From Bacteroidia bacterium (lineage in GTDB: Bacteria; Bacteroidota; Bacteroidia; Cytophagales; Cyclobacteriaceae), in assembly GCA_025356795.1 (NCBI GenBank), contig JANXRR010000216.1, positions 1-6,883 of the forward strand: a stretch of DNA of 6,883 nt, written 5' to 3'. The notes under the pieces were generated by a model. That model was given only the letters and a program-made list of their open reading frames with translations. It was not told where the DNA came from and did no database searches. The position numbers were made by a program, and so were the translations under genes. Numbering within the stretch: the stretch's first letter is position 1; each line of letters opens with the position of its first letter. Below are positions 1-5,984 of this stretch, in pieces.

Positions 1-88
1 CCTCCCGTCCCCACTCATACCATTCGACTGGATTATTGGCGTGTTGCAAGAGATACGGGCTTGTTGCATGAATGAGGCGGTTCGACAT
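1..88 (-). CDS. DUF255/YyaL-type thioredoxin-domain protein, N-terminal fragment
   Basis: The minus strand opens with ATG at 88 and stays open to the window edge, giving 29 residues. They contain [20 protein letters not shown] followed by WYEWG. This closely matches the N-terminus of the DUF255 family (bacterial YyaL, related to animal SPATA20), whose members begin with N-x-L...[17 protein letters not shown]. Family members are usually about 600-700 residues, with an N-terminal thioredoxin-like fold and a C-terminal six-hairpin glycosidase-like region. Their biochemical role is not well established. The ATG is a few residues before the conserved block, as is usual, so the start is likely right. 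The gene lies 107 bp downstream of the GSCFA gene on the same strand and appears to have its own promoter at 155-181. The thioredoxin CxxC region and everything after it are outside the window. Confidence 0.85.
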   Translation of the reverse strand, partial: MSNRLIHATSPYLLQHANNPVEWYEWGRE

Positions 89-154
89 TTTTGGTGGTTG
101 TTGGTAGGGTGTGATGTGTAGACTCGCTTAAAATTAGTTGACTTATGAGTTACT

Positions 155-181
155 CAAAACTATTGTTAGTGTGAACAACAA
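155..181 (-). promoter_or_regulatory. Candidate Bacteroidota promoter for the DUF255 gene
   Basis: Read on the minus strand, 162-155 is TAGTTTTG, a perfect match to the Bacteroidota -7 consensus TAnnTTTG. A TTG lies 16 bp upstream (181-179), slightly closer than the usual spacing for the -33 TTTG/TTG element. The -7 box is about 67 bp ahead of the start codon at 88. Only the sequence match supports this; no transcript data are available. Confidence 0.4.
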
Positions 182-195
182 CATAATTGTTCTGT

Positions 196-1188
196 TTATC
201 TTTTTGATAAGGTAGTTACTAACAATTTTTCTATCTCCTTAATTTCTTGCTCAACATCAACAGTGGTTCTTAGTGCAGCCAGTTTAGATAAGGTTTGATG
301 CAAGAATTTTTGATGAGATTCCCCTGTGTGATTGAACGCCTTATGATGCATGGCTGCTTTTATTTCTTTCCATTGCGCGATGAAATCTTTTGTGGATTTG
401 GAAAAGTATTGATCAGAGAATTTTTGCCAGATATAATCAATTGCCTGGCTGTTGGGGTGAATCATATCGGCCTCATAAAAACGATAATCGCGCAAGTCGT
501 CCATCATAATTTCATACGCAGGAAAATAATCAACACCGAATTGTTCTTTTAACTGATCAGATGCAACCCTGAGAATTGATTTGCTTACCGAGTTAAGTTC
601 TAACGTATCTTTGGTGTGTCTTACCGGGCTTGCCGTGATAATAAATTTTATAGCAGGATTGATGGCTTTGATGGCATGGTAGACCTGTTGAAACGAGTTT
701 GTAATCTCATCTAAGGATAACAATCGGTTAGTAAAATTCTTTGAAGGCTGTTTATGGCAATTAGCAACTAGTGTGTGTGTGTCGAGCTTTTCATATACAA
801 AGGCAGTTCCATAAGTGATAATGATATATTCTGTAGTCTTCAAAAAATGGTGTGTGGTTTGCAATGTTGCCTTTATCTTTTCTTCCACCTCCAGTTTTGA
901 TTGCGCTGAAAAATTAGAATGAAAGTCATGATTTTTCCAAAGGCCTTCATTGATAATATACGTATCCTTTTCCGGCTCCTTATTCTCTAAAGCCATTAGA
1001 AGAAGCTTATGAATGGAAAGGGGATTATAAACAGAACCAAAAGGATTAGTTAAGCAACTGAATTTATTTTTATAAAATTGATCTCCTATTGAGTTAGAAA
1101 AGCATGATCCCAACGTTAACATCTTGCTTTTCAAGTTAATCGGTGCAAGGGTAGGCTTAAGTAAGAGCTCGGTTCGGAAGGTGTTCAT
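196..1188 (-). CDS. GSCFA-domain protein (SGNH-hydrolase-like)
   Basis: This is a complete 330-residue protein, a normal length for Bacteroidota GSCFA proteins. The family signature is seen at residues 26-31 (LGSCFS), followed by NPFG-x-VYNP at 48-56, both characteristic of the family. Later blocks include YGTAFVYE, TASPVRHTKD and DMIHPN at 241-246. The first block contains a serine (S28) and the last an Asp-x-x-His pair (D241, H244). This matches the SGNH/GDSL hydrolase layout, so an esterase or acyl-transfer role on a carbohydrate is a reasonable inference, but no substrate is known. The last 80 or so residues are lysine-rich and probably helical. There is no signal peptide, so the protein is probably cytoplasmic. 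A TGA codon directly precedes the ATG in frame, making 1188 the first possible Met start. The gene is divergent from the nagB-like gene, with 234 bp between them. Confidence 0.9.
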   Translation of the reverse strand: MNTFRTELLLKPTLAPINLKSKMLTLGSCFSNSIGDQFYKNKFSCLTNPFGSVYNPLSIHKLLLMALENKEPEKDTYIINEGLWKNHDFHSNFSAQSKLEVEEKIKATLQTTHHFLKTTEYIIITYGTAFVYEKLDTHTLVANCHKQPSKNFTNRLLSLDEITNSFQQVYHAIKAINPAIKFIITASPVRHTKDTLELNSVSKSILRVASDQLKEQFGVDYFPAYEIMMDDLRDYRFYEADMIHPNSQAIDYIWQKFSDQYFSKSTKDFIAQWKEIKAAMHHKAFNHTGESHQKFLHQTLSKLAALRTTVDVEQEIKEIEKLLVTTLSKR

Positions 1189-1227
1189 TCAGCAGTAATG
1201 ATTGAGTATCCAATAGAAAGATCAATC

Positions 1228-1235
1228 CAAAATTA
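1228..1235 (-). promoter_or_regulatory. Candidate -7 promoter element for the GSCFA gene
   Basis: Read on the minus strand this is TAATTTTG, a perfect match to the Bacteroidota -7 consensus TAnnTTTG, about 40 bp upstream of the start codon at 1188. No convincing TTTG is seen at the expected -33 distance, so the call rests on the -7 box and its position. Confidence 0.3.
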
Positions 1236-1318
1236 CGGTTTTTAACAAGATTAAATACTGCTTGGATACGCAGACCACGCACGCTTTGTAACTTGTAATT
1301 GGAAAGGTGCAGCCTAGC

Positions 1319-1332
1319 TGTGTGCGCACACA
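1319..1332. repeat. Perfect 14-bp palindrome in the divergent spacer
   Basis: The sequence TGTGTGCGCACACA is its own reverse complement over all 14 bases. It is GC-richer than its A/T-rich surroundings. It lies 90 bp upstream of the nagB-like start and about 130 bp from the divergent GSCFA start. A homodimeric regulator site is plausible, but no regulator gene is present in the window. Confidence 0.5.
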
Positions 1333-1356
1333 ATTTTAAATTCTTAACATATTATT

Positions 1357-1401
1357 ATCCTAAAATGAGGAATATAATTTTTCATTCTATAATTTTAGGA
1401 T
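1357..1401. repeat. Inverted repeat in the leader of the nagB-like gene
   Basis: ATCCTAAAAT (1357-1366) is matched perfectly by ATTTTAGGAT (1392-1401), giving 10-bp arms around a 25-nt A/T-rich centre. The right arm ends 21 bp before the ATG at 1423. It could be a protein-binding operator or an RNA stem in the 5' leader. There is no T-run immediately after it, so it is not a standard terminator. Confidence 0.45.
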
Positions 1402-1422
1402 TCGAACCAACATACCAAATCC

Positions 1423-3321
1423 ATGTTAGATCAAAAAGAAATCGAAAAAATCCCCGTAAAAATCTTCGGCAACTCAGATGCTGCCTCCACTTTTGTAGCC
1501 AATGAAATTGCCGACTTAATCAACCATAGATCTGCGCTTGGCAAGCACGTGGTGCTTGGTTTAGCCACTGGCTCTACACCTACCAAAGTATATTCCGAAT
1601 TGGTGCGTCTTCACAAGGCTGGCCTCAGCTTCAGCAATGTGATAACTTTTAACTTGGATGAATATTTTCCTATGGCTGCCGATTGGTTGCAGAGCTATGT
1701 TCGGTTTATGAATGAACATTTATTTAATCATATAAACATACCGAAAGCAAATATCCACATCCCCGATGGAACCTTGTCTAAAGATCAGGTAGCGGGCTTT
1801 TGTAAAGAGTACGATCAACAAATTGCCAACTTGGGTGGCATCGATTTACAAATATTAGGTGTTGGGCGCACGGGTCATATTGGTTTCAATGAACCCGGTT
1901 CATCAGAACGTTCTGTAACCCGAATGATTACCCTCGATCAAGTTACACGCATTGATGCGGCAAGCGATTTCTTTAGCGAAGAGAATGTTCCGAAAAAAGC
2001 GATTACAATGGGAGTGGGAACCATTCTTCAATCTAAGAGAATTATTATGATGGCCTGGGGCGAAGGCAAAGGACACATCATAAAGAAAGCAGTCGAAGGC
2101 CCTATCACAGATCAAATCCCATCTACCTTCCTGCAAAAGCATAATAATACATTGGTAGTATTAGATGAGGCTGCAGCTTCTCAATTAACAGCTGTTAAAA
2201 CCCCTTGGTTGGTCAATAGTTGCGAATGGACAGACAAACTTATTAGAAGGGCGGTAGTGTGGTTATGTCAGCAAGTGAAAAAACCCATACTGAAGCTTAC
2301 CAATCATGATTACATGGAACACGGTATGGGCGATGTGATTACTGAATTCGGATCGGCCTATCAAGTGAACATCAAAGTGTTTAACGATTTGCAGCACACC
2401 ATTACAGGCTGGCCCGGTGGCAAGCCTCAAGCAGATGATAAAAATAGACCTGAGCGCGCCAACCCATACCCGAAGAAGGCAATTATTTTTAGCCCTCACC
2501 CCGATGATGATGTCATCTCCATGGGCGGAACTTTCATTCGGTTGGTAGATCATAAACACGAAGTGCATGTGGCATACCAAACCTCTGGAAATATTGCTGT
2601 GTTTGATGAGGATGCTATTCGCTTTGCAGATTTTGTGAGGGATTTTAATAATGCCTTTGGCTTTAGCCGTGAAGATGCACTGGCTTTTTACAATAAAGTG
2701 GTGAAAACTTTAAGGGACAAAAAACCAGGCGATGTTGACACACCAGAGTTATTAATGATCAAAGGTTTAATACGCAGGGGAGAAGCTAAGGCTGGCTGCC
2801 GCAGTGCCGGCATACCCGATGAACAAGCACACTTTTTAGATATGCCTTTCTATGAGACCGGAACTGTAAAGAAGAAACCGTTGGGCGAAGCCGATATTCA
2901 AATTATTGTTGATCTGATCACTAAAATAAAACCACATCAAATTTATGCTGCCGGTGATTTATCTGATCCTCACGGAACGCACAGGGTGTGTTTGGCTGCC
3001 ATTTACCAAGCCATCGATAGGTTAAAGCATGAGCCTTGGATGAAAGATTGCTATGTGTGGTTATATCGCGGGGCATGGCAAGAATGGGATATTGACCAAA
3101 TTGAAATGGCTGTTCCGCTCAGCCCCGATGAGTTAATGCGCAAACGGAGAGCTATCTTCAAGCATCAATCGCAAAAAGATAGTGCCTTGTTTCCCGGCAA
3201 CGACAAACGTGAGTTTTGGGTGCGTGCCGAAGATAGAAACCATGCTACCGCCAATGCCTACAACCAATTGGGCTTGGCAGAGTACGAGGCCATTGAAGCA
3301 TTTGTGAGGTATAAGTTTTGA
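1423..3321 (+). CDS. nagB: Glucosamine-6-phosphate deaminase-like / PIG-L deacetylase-like fusion protein
   Basis: A 632-residue two-domain protein. Residues about 10-270 form a NagB/RpiA-type isomerase fold. They show LGLATGSTP (45-53, phosphate loop), FNLDEY (76-81, with D79 matching the NagB catalytic aspartate), GHIGFNEPGS (151-160, with H152 and E157) and GVGTI. NagB converts glucosamine-6-phosphate to fructose-6-phosphate and ammonia. Residues about 350-630 form a PIG-L/LmbE domain with PHPDDD at 358-363 and DPHGTHR at 515-521; H359, D362 and H517 or H520 are the likely zinc ligands. That family removes N-acetyl groups from amino sugars, so the fusion might couple deacetylation and deamination, but this is inference. 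The same architecture is common in Bacteroidota, where homologues are often somewhat longer at the N-terminus; an in-frame TAG at 1396-1398 rules out such an extension here. T150 replaces the aspartate or asparagine usual in NagB, so true deaminase activity is not certain. Confidence 0.88.
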   Translation: MLDQKEIEKIPVKIFGNSDAASTFVANEIADLINHRSALGKHVVLGLATGSTPTKVYSELVRLHKAGLSFSNVITFNLDEYFPMAADWLQSYVRFMNEHLFNHINIPKANIHIPDGTLSKDQVAGFCKEYDQQIANLGGIDLQILGVGRTGHIGFNEPGSSERSVTRMITLDQVTRIDAASDFFSEENVPKKAITMGVGTILQSKRIIMMAWGEGKGHIIKKAVEGPITDQIPSTFLQKHNNTLVVLDEAAASQLTAVKTPWLVNSCEWTDKLIRRAVVWLCQQVKKPILKLTNHDYMEHGMGDVITEFGSAYQVNIKVFNDLQHTITGWPGGKPQADDKNRPERANPYPKKAIIFSPHPDDDVISMGGTFIRLVDHKHEVHVAYQTSGNIAVFDEDAIRFADFVRDFNNAFGFSREDALAFYNKVVKTLRDKKPGDVDTPELLMIKGLIRRGEAKAGCRSAGIPDEQAHFLDMPFYETGTVKKKPLGEADIQIIVDLITKIKPHQIYAAGDLSDPHGTHRVCLAAIYQAIDRLKHEPWMKDCYVWLYRGAWQEWDIDQIEMAVPLSPDELMRKRRAIFKHQSQKDSALFPGNDKREFWVRAEDRNHATANAYNQLGLAEYEAIEAFVRYKF

Positions 3322-3362
3322 GTGCAGCTTCAAGCTGTTAGCTTTGGGCTTGATTTAACTAA

Positions 3363-3389
3363 ATCTAAAATCTTACATCTAAAATCTTA
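3363..3389. repeat. 13-bp tandem direct repeat upstream of the exonuclease gene
   Basis: ATCTAAAATCTTA occurs twice, at 3363-3375 and 3377-3389, separated by one base (period 14). It fills the spacer just ahead of the ATG at 3398. It may be slippage of A/T-rich leader DNA or a repeated binding site close to the promoter; the sequence does not decide between these. Confidence 0.5.
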
Positions 3390-3397
3390 AATTAGTA

Positions 3398-4171
3398 ATG
3401 CTTCATTTTGTTTCTTGGAATGTGAATGGTATTCGTGCTATACAGAAGAAAGGCTTTATGGATAGTGTAAAGGCCATGAACCCTGATATTATTTGTTTAC
3501 AGGAAACCAAGGCCAGTGCCGATGAAGCACTAGAAGCACTTAAAGTACTGAATGGCTACCATATATTTGTTAATTCATCTAAAGCTAGAAAAGGCTATTC
3601 TGGTACTGCCATCATCTCCAAGCAAGAGCCTGTCAACATTACTTATGATATTGGTATCGATGAGTTTGATCAGGAAGGAAGAGTATTAACTGCAGAATAT
3701 CTTACGTTTTTTCTGGTGACCGTGTACACACCCAATTCAGGTTCTGAATTGGCTCGTTTAAACTATCGCCAACAGTGGGATGATAACTTTCGAGAATACT
3801 TACTTTGGTTGGAAAAACGCAAGCCCGTGCTGGTATGTGGCGATTTTAACGTAGCGCACCAAGCCATTGACTTGGCAAGACCTAAGGAGAACTACAATAA
3901 ATCGGCAGGATACATGCAGCAAGAAATTGATGGTTTTGGCAAGCTGATGAGTGCTAACTTTACCGATACCTTTCGACAATTATACCCCGATACACAAAAG
4001 TGGTCGTATTGGAATCAAGTTACTTTTGGCCGCGATAAAAATATTGGCTGGCGCATTGATCACTTCATGGCAAGCACTAAAATGCTTCCCCGCATAAAAA
4101 ATTCTTTAATCTACAATGAATACTTTGGTTCCGACCATTGCCCCGTGGCCGTTTTAGTGGCGAATTTATAG
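3398..4171 (+). CDS. xth: Exodeoxyribonuclease III / AP endonuclease
   Basis: This 257-residue protein belongs to the ExoIII/APE1 branch of the endonuclease/exonuclease/phosphatase superfamily. It cuts DNA at abasic sites and removes nucleotides 3' to 5' in base-excision repair, in the cytoplasm with Mg2+. The family motifs are all present in order: WNVNGIR (7-13, metal-site N8), LQETK (34-38, E36), YSGTAI (67-72), YTPNSG (110-115), GDFNVAH (148-154, with D149 and N151), WRIDHF (218-223) and SDHCPV (245-250, with the catalytic D246-H247 pair). No key residue is missing and the length is normal. An in-frame TAA at 3380-3382 supports the ATG at 3398. The gene follows the NagB/PIG-L gene by 76 bp and has no clear functional link to it. 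The spacer carries a tandem repeat rather than a recognisable terminator. Confidence 0.95.
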   Translation: MLHFVSWNVNGIRAIQKKGFMDSVKAMNPDIICLQETKASADEALEALKVLNGYHIFVNSSKARKGYSGTAIISKQEPVNITYDIGIDEFDQEGRVLTAEYLTFFLVTVYTPNSGSELARLNYRQQWDDNFREYLLWLEKRKPVLVCGDFNVAHQAIDLARPKENYNKSAGYMQQEIDGFGKLMSANFTDTFRQLYPDTQKWSYWNQVTFGRDKNIGWRIDHFMASTKMLPRIKNSLIYNEYFGSDHCPVAVLVANL

Positions 4172-4195
4172 CTGTTAATTATTAGACTGTCAGCA

Positions 4196-4213
4196 TTTTG
4201 ACGAGCATCAAAA
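4196..4213. repeat. Short inverted repeat after the exonuclease gene
   Basis: TTTTGA (4196-4201) pairs with TCAAAA (4208-4213) around a 6-nt loop, 25 bp past the xth stop. A second pair, GCTGTT (4171-4176) with AACAGC (4213-4218), brackets it and shares one base. The stem could help end transcription of xth, but it is A/T-rich and lacks a following T-run, so it is recorded as a repeat and not as a terminator. Confidence 0.3.
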
Positions 4214-4276
4214 ACAGCAAATATTAATTCACTCTTCAAATCTGTGTTGAAAATCCATATTTATAGTTTTTAATAT

Positions 4277-4308
4277 ATTTAGATCAGGTATCTGAAAAAT
4301 ACCTAAAT
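4277..4308. promoter_or_regulatory. Compound inverted repeat ahead of the three-gene cluster
   Basis: AGGTAT (4286-4291) pairs perfectly with ATACCT (4299-4304) around 7 nt, and ATTTAG (4277-4282) pairs with CTAAAT (4303-4308). The two pairings overlap at 4303-4304, so they would be alternatives or form an imperfect dyad. The overlapping stretch TATATTTA (4274-4281) matches 7 of 8 positions of the Bacteroidota -7 element, with a TTG about 24 bp upstream, which is rather far. An operator overlapping a weak promoter is a possible reading. It ends 22 bp before the first gene of the cluster. Confidence 0.3.
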
Positions 4309-4330
4309 TAACAGCCAAAATAATATACCA

Positions 4331-4990
4331 ATGGCAAGTTTTTTCCAAAAAGCATTAGGGGTATTTGTCGAGTTTGAAGGTGACAAAGGTGAGGAATCAA
4401 AACCTGTATTTACCTCAAACCAAGTCTCTACAGCTCCCATATCTACTCAAACAGTTTCCGCTACTTTGGGGAATCAAGGAGAAGCTGAAAAGTTTGAAAA
4501 GTATTTCGATATGCTCTTTGAGAAAGCCAACTTTCCAGGACCAGACTACTTTGAGTTTTTTAAAATGATGGAGACACTCGAGGTTCACATCCACGATGAG
4601 AAGGCGCGGCTCGCTGCCACGTTTGCATCGCTGAGCATTCAAGGCCTTACAAAAGATGCATTGCTTAGTTCTGCCACTAAATACAAGGTGATAATTGAGA
4701 ATGACAAGGTGGAATTTGAAAGAGCATTAGGTGAAAAATCCAAGGAAGAAGTTGGTCAACGACAGAAAGATCTGCAAGACCTAGAGAAAAAAATTGTAAT
4801 TAATTCTGAACAGATTCAAAAGCTTACAAAGGAAATCACAGAATACCAAACCGCGATGGGAAAATTAAAAACAAAAATTACTGAAGAAGATATTAAGTTA
4901 AAGAAGAACAACAGCGGCTATCAATTGGCAAGTCAAGCGGTAATCAATAAAATAATTACTGATATTCAAAAAATTCAATCAACACTATAA
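4331..4990 (+). CDS. Hypothetical coiled-coil protein, first gene of a PspA-like/SBP cluster
   Basis: I do not recognise a named function for this 219-residue protein. It has no signal peptide or membrane segment, so it should be cytoplasmic. Three parts are visible. An amphipathic start (MASFFQKALGVF) is followed by a Ser/Thr/Gln-rich linker at about 21-50. A compact helical region at about 51-130 contains FPGPDYFEFFKMM (68-80), DEKARLAATFASL (89-101) and IQGLTKDALL (103-112), which reads like a conserved domain. A charged heptad-like coiled coil then runs from about 130 to 215. The stop is only 4 bp from the start of the PspA-like gene, so the two are very probably co-transcribed and may be translationally linked. 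The likely role is a soluble partner or adaptor of the membrane coiled-coil protein next door. This is inferred from position and coiled-coil content only. Confidence 0.8.
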   Translation: MASFFQKALGVFVEFEGDKGEESKPVFTSNQVSTAPISTQTVSATLGNQGEAEKFEKYFDMLFEKANFPGPDYFEFFKMMETLEVHIHDEKARLAATFASLSIQGLTKDALLSSATKYKVIIENDKVEFERALGEKSKEEVGQRQKDLQDLEKKIVINSEQIQKLTKEITEYQTAMGKLKTKITEEDIKLKKNNSGYQLASQAVINKIITDIQKIQSTL

Positions 4991-4994
4991 AATC

Positions 4995-5957
4995 ATGGAA
5001 GTTCAAATTTTCCCAAATTCACCCCAAGAATTAAAATCGTATTGGAATAGGCCAGGAGGCAAAATCGGAGTCTTAGCAGGGTTAGGCATTGTTGGTTTAA
5101 TCGGGTATTATGTGCTCCCTATACTTTCCACAATTGTATGGAATACCCTCAACTTCGGTATTGCCCTGGGTTGTTTGGCCGTATTTTTATATGCCATTAC
5201 ACATCGCAAACTAAGGCTCAGCCTATTTTATTTTTATGAGATTTTAATGAAGAAGTTGGTTGGAGTGGTCATTGAGCTAGATCCCTTTATTATTGCTGAA
5301 GACTACTTGAATGACATGGAAAAGCAACGCGAGATGTTATACAAACAATCCACTGAAGTGGATGCTCAGAAGGAAAAAATCAATATGAAAATCAAGGAGA
5401 AAAAGGATGAAATAAATAAGCTAGTAATTAGGGCGCAAGTTGCGAAAGACAAGAATATGATGCCCGAATTAGGGAATGCAACCAGGCAGATAGGAAGGCT
5501 AAATGAATACGTTGCGCAACTAACACCTATTTACGATAACTTATTTAGAATTGGAGATTACTTAACTAAAATACATAAGAACAGTGCTTACCTTATTGAG
5601 GATGCGAAAAATGAATTGGAATTAAAAAAGGATTTATATAAATCAGTTACTTCTGGCAATCAAGCACTAAGTTCAGCTTTGAAGATATTTAAAGGTGATC
5701 CTGAAAAGAAACTCTTAGTGGAGCAATCGATGGAGTTTTTGAAAGAAGACATTGCCGGCAAATTGGCAAACATGAAAAAAGCAATAAGCTATTCTGCTGA
5801 TTTTATGCAGTCAATTGACCTGGACAATGCAACCTATGAAAAAGAAGGATTGAAGTTATTGGAAGGTGTTAATCCTGACAGTGGGTACAAACTTATTTCT
5901 TCGGCTTCCCAAAACAACCCGGCAACAATTACAAATTACAACGATCTATTAAAATAA
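4995..5957 (+). CDS. Two-TM membrane protein with PspA/Vipp1-like coiled coil
   Basis: A 320-residue protein. After a short polar start come two hydrophobic segments at about 23-48 (Gly-rich) and 52-69. Then follows HRKLR, a basic stretch consistent with a cytoplasmic side, and an amphipathic segment (76-95). From residue 96 the protein is almost wholly helical. DPFIIAEDYLNDME (96-109) has the same DP-x10-ME spacing that E. coli PspA shows near the start of its first long helix. A long hairpin runs to about 180, then ELELKKDLYKSV (207-218) and a shorter helix around SMEFLKEDI (245-253), in the same order as the later PspA helices. PspA/Vipp1 proteins are bacterial ESCRT-III-like membrane-remodelling scaffolds, normally peripheral and without TM segments. 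A PspA-like protein tethered by a helical hairpin is therefore my best reading, but it is inference. It sits 4 bp after the coiled-coil gene and 27 bp before the SBP-like gene. Confidence 0.8.
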   Translation: MEVQIFPNSPQELKSYWNRPGGKIGVLAGLGIVGLIGYYVLPILSTIVWNTLNFGIALGCLAVFLYAITHRKLRLSLFYFYEILMKKLVGVVIELDPFIIAEDYLNDMEKQREMLYKQSTEVDAQKEKINMKIKEKKDEINKLVIRAQVAKDKNMMPELGNATRQIGRLNEYVAQLTPIYDNLFRIGDYLTKIHKNSAYLIEDAKNELELKKDLYKSVTSGNQALSSALKIFKGDPEKKLLVEQSMEFLKEDIAGKLANMKKAISYSADFMQSIDLDNATYEKEGLKLLEGVNPDSGYKLISSASQNNPATITNYNDLLK

Positions 5958-5984
5958 TTACCCCTAACTCAAATAAATTACCCC

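Noticed and set aside
173..192. Possible terminator for the GSCFA gene (GAACAA/TTGTTC)
   Set aside because: The stem is a 6-bp A/T-rich pairing with no T-run, and it overlaps the likely promoter of the DUF255 gene.
295..552. Plus-strand open frame of 85 codons
   Set aside because: It lies wholly inside the GSCFA gene on the opposite strand, which has clear family motifs, and its translation shows no recognisable domain.
1299..1505. Plus-strand open frame of 68 codons overlapping the nagB-like start
   Set aside because: It runs across the divergent spacer and its repeats into the NagB domain in another frame. Its Cys/Arg/Asn-rich translation looks non-coding.
2263..2580. Minus-strand open frame of 105 codons
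   Set aside because: It is antisense to the linker and PIG-L zinc motif of the fusion protein. The sense strand is strongly supported and the antisense product matches nothing known to me.
1423..3321. Possibility that the NagB/PIG-L fusion is an assembly artefact or frameshift
   Set aside because: The frame is continuous through a linker (GWPGGKP, RPERANPYPKK) that is itself typical of this fusion family in Bacteroidota.
3325..3353. Possible terminator after the nagB-like gene
   Set aside because: CAGCTT-C-AAGCTG and nearby AAGCT/AGCTT and TCAAGC/GCTTGA pairings compete with one another. The loops are too small or the stems too short, and no T-run follows.
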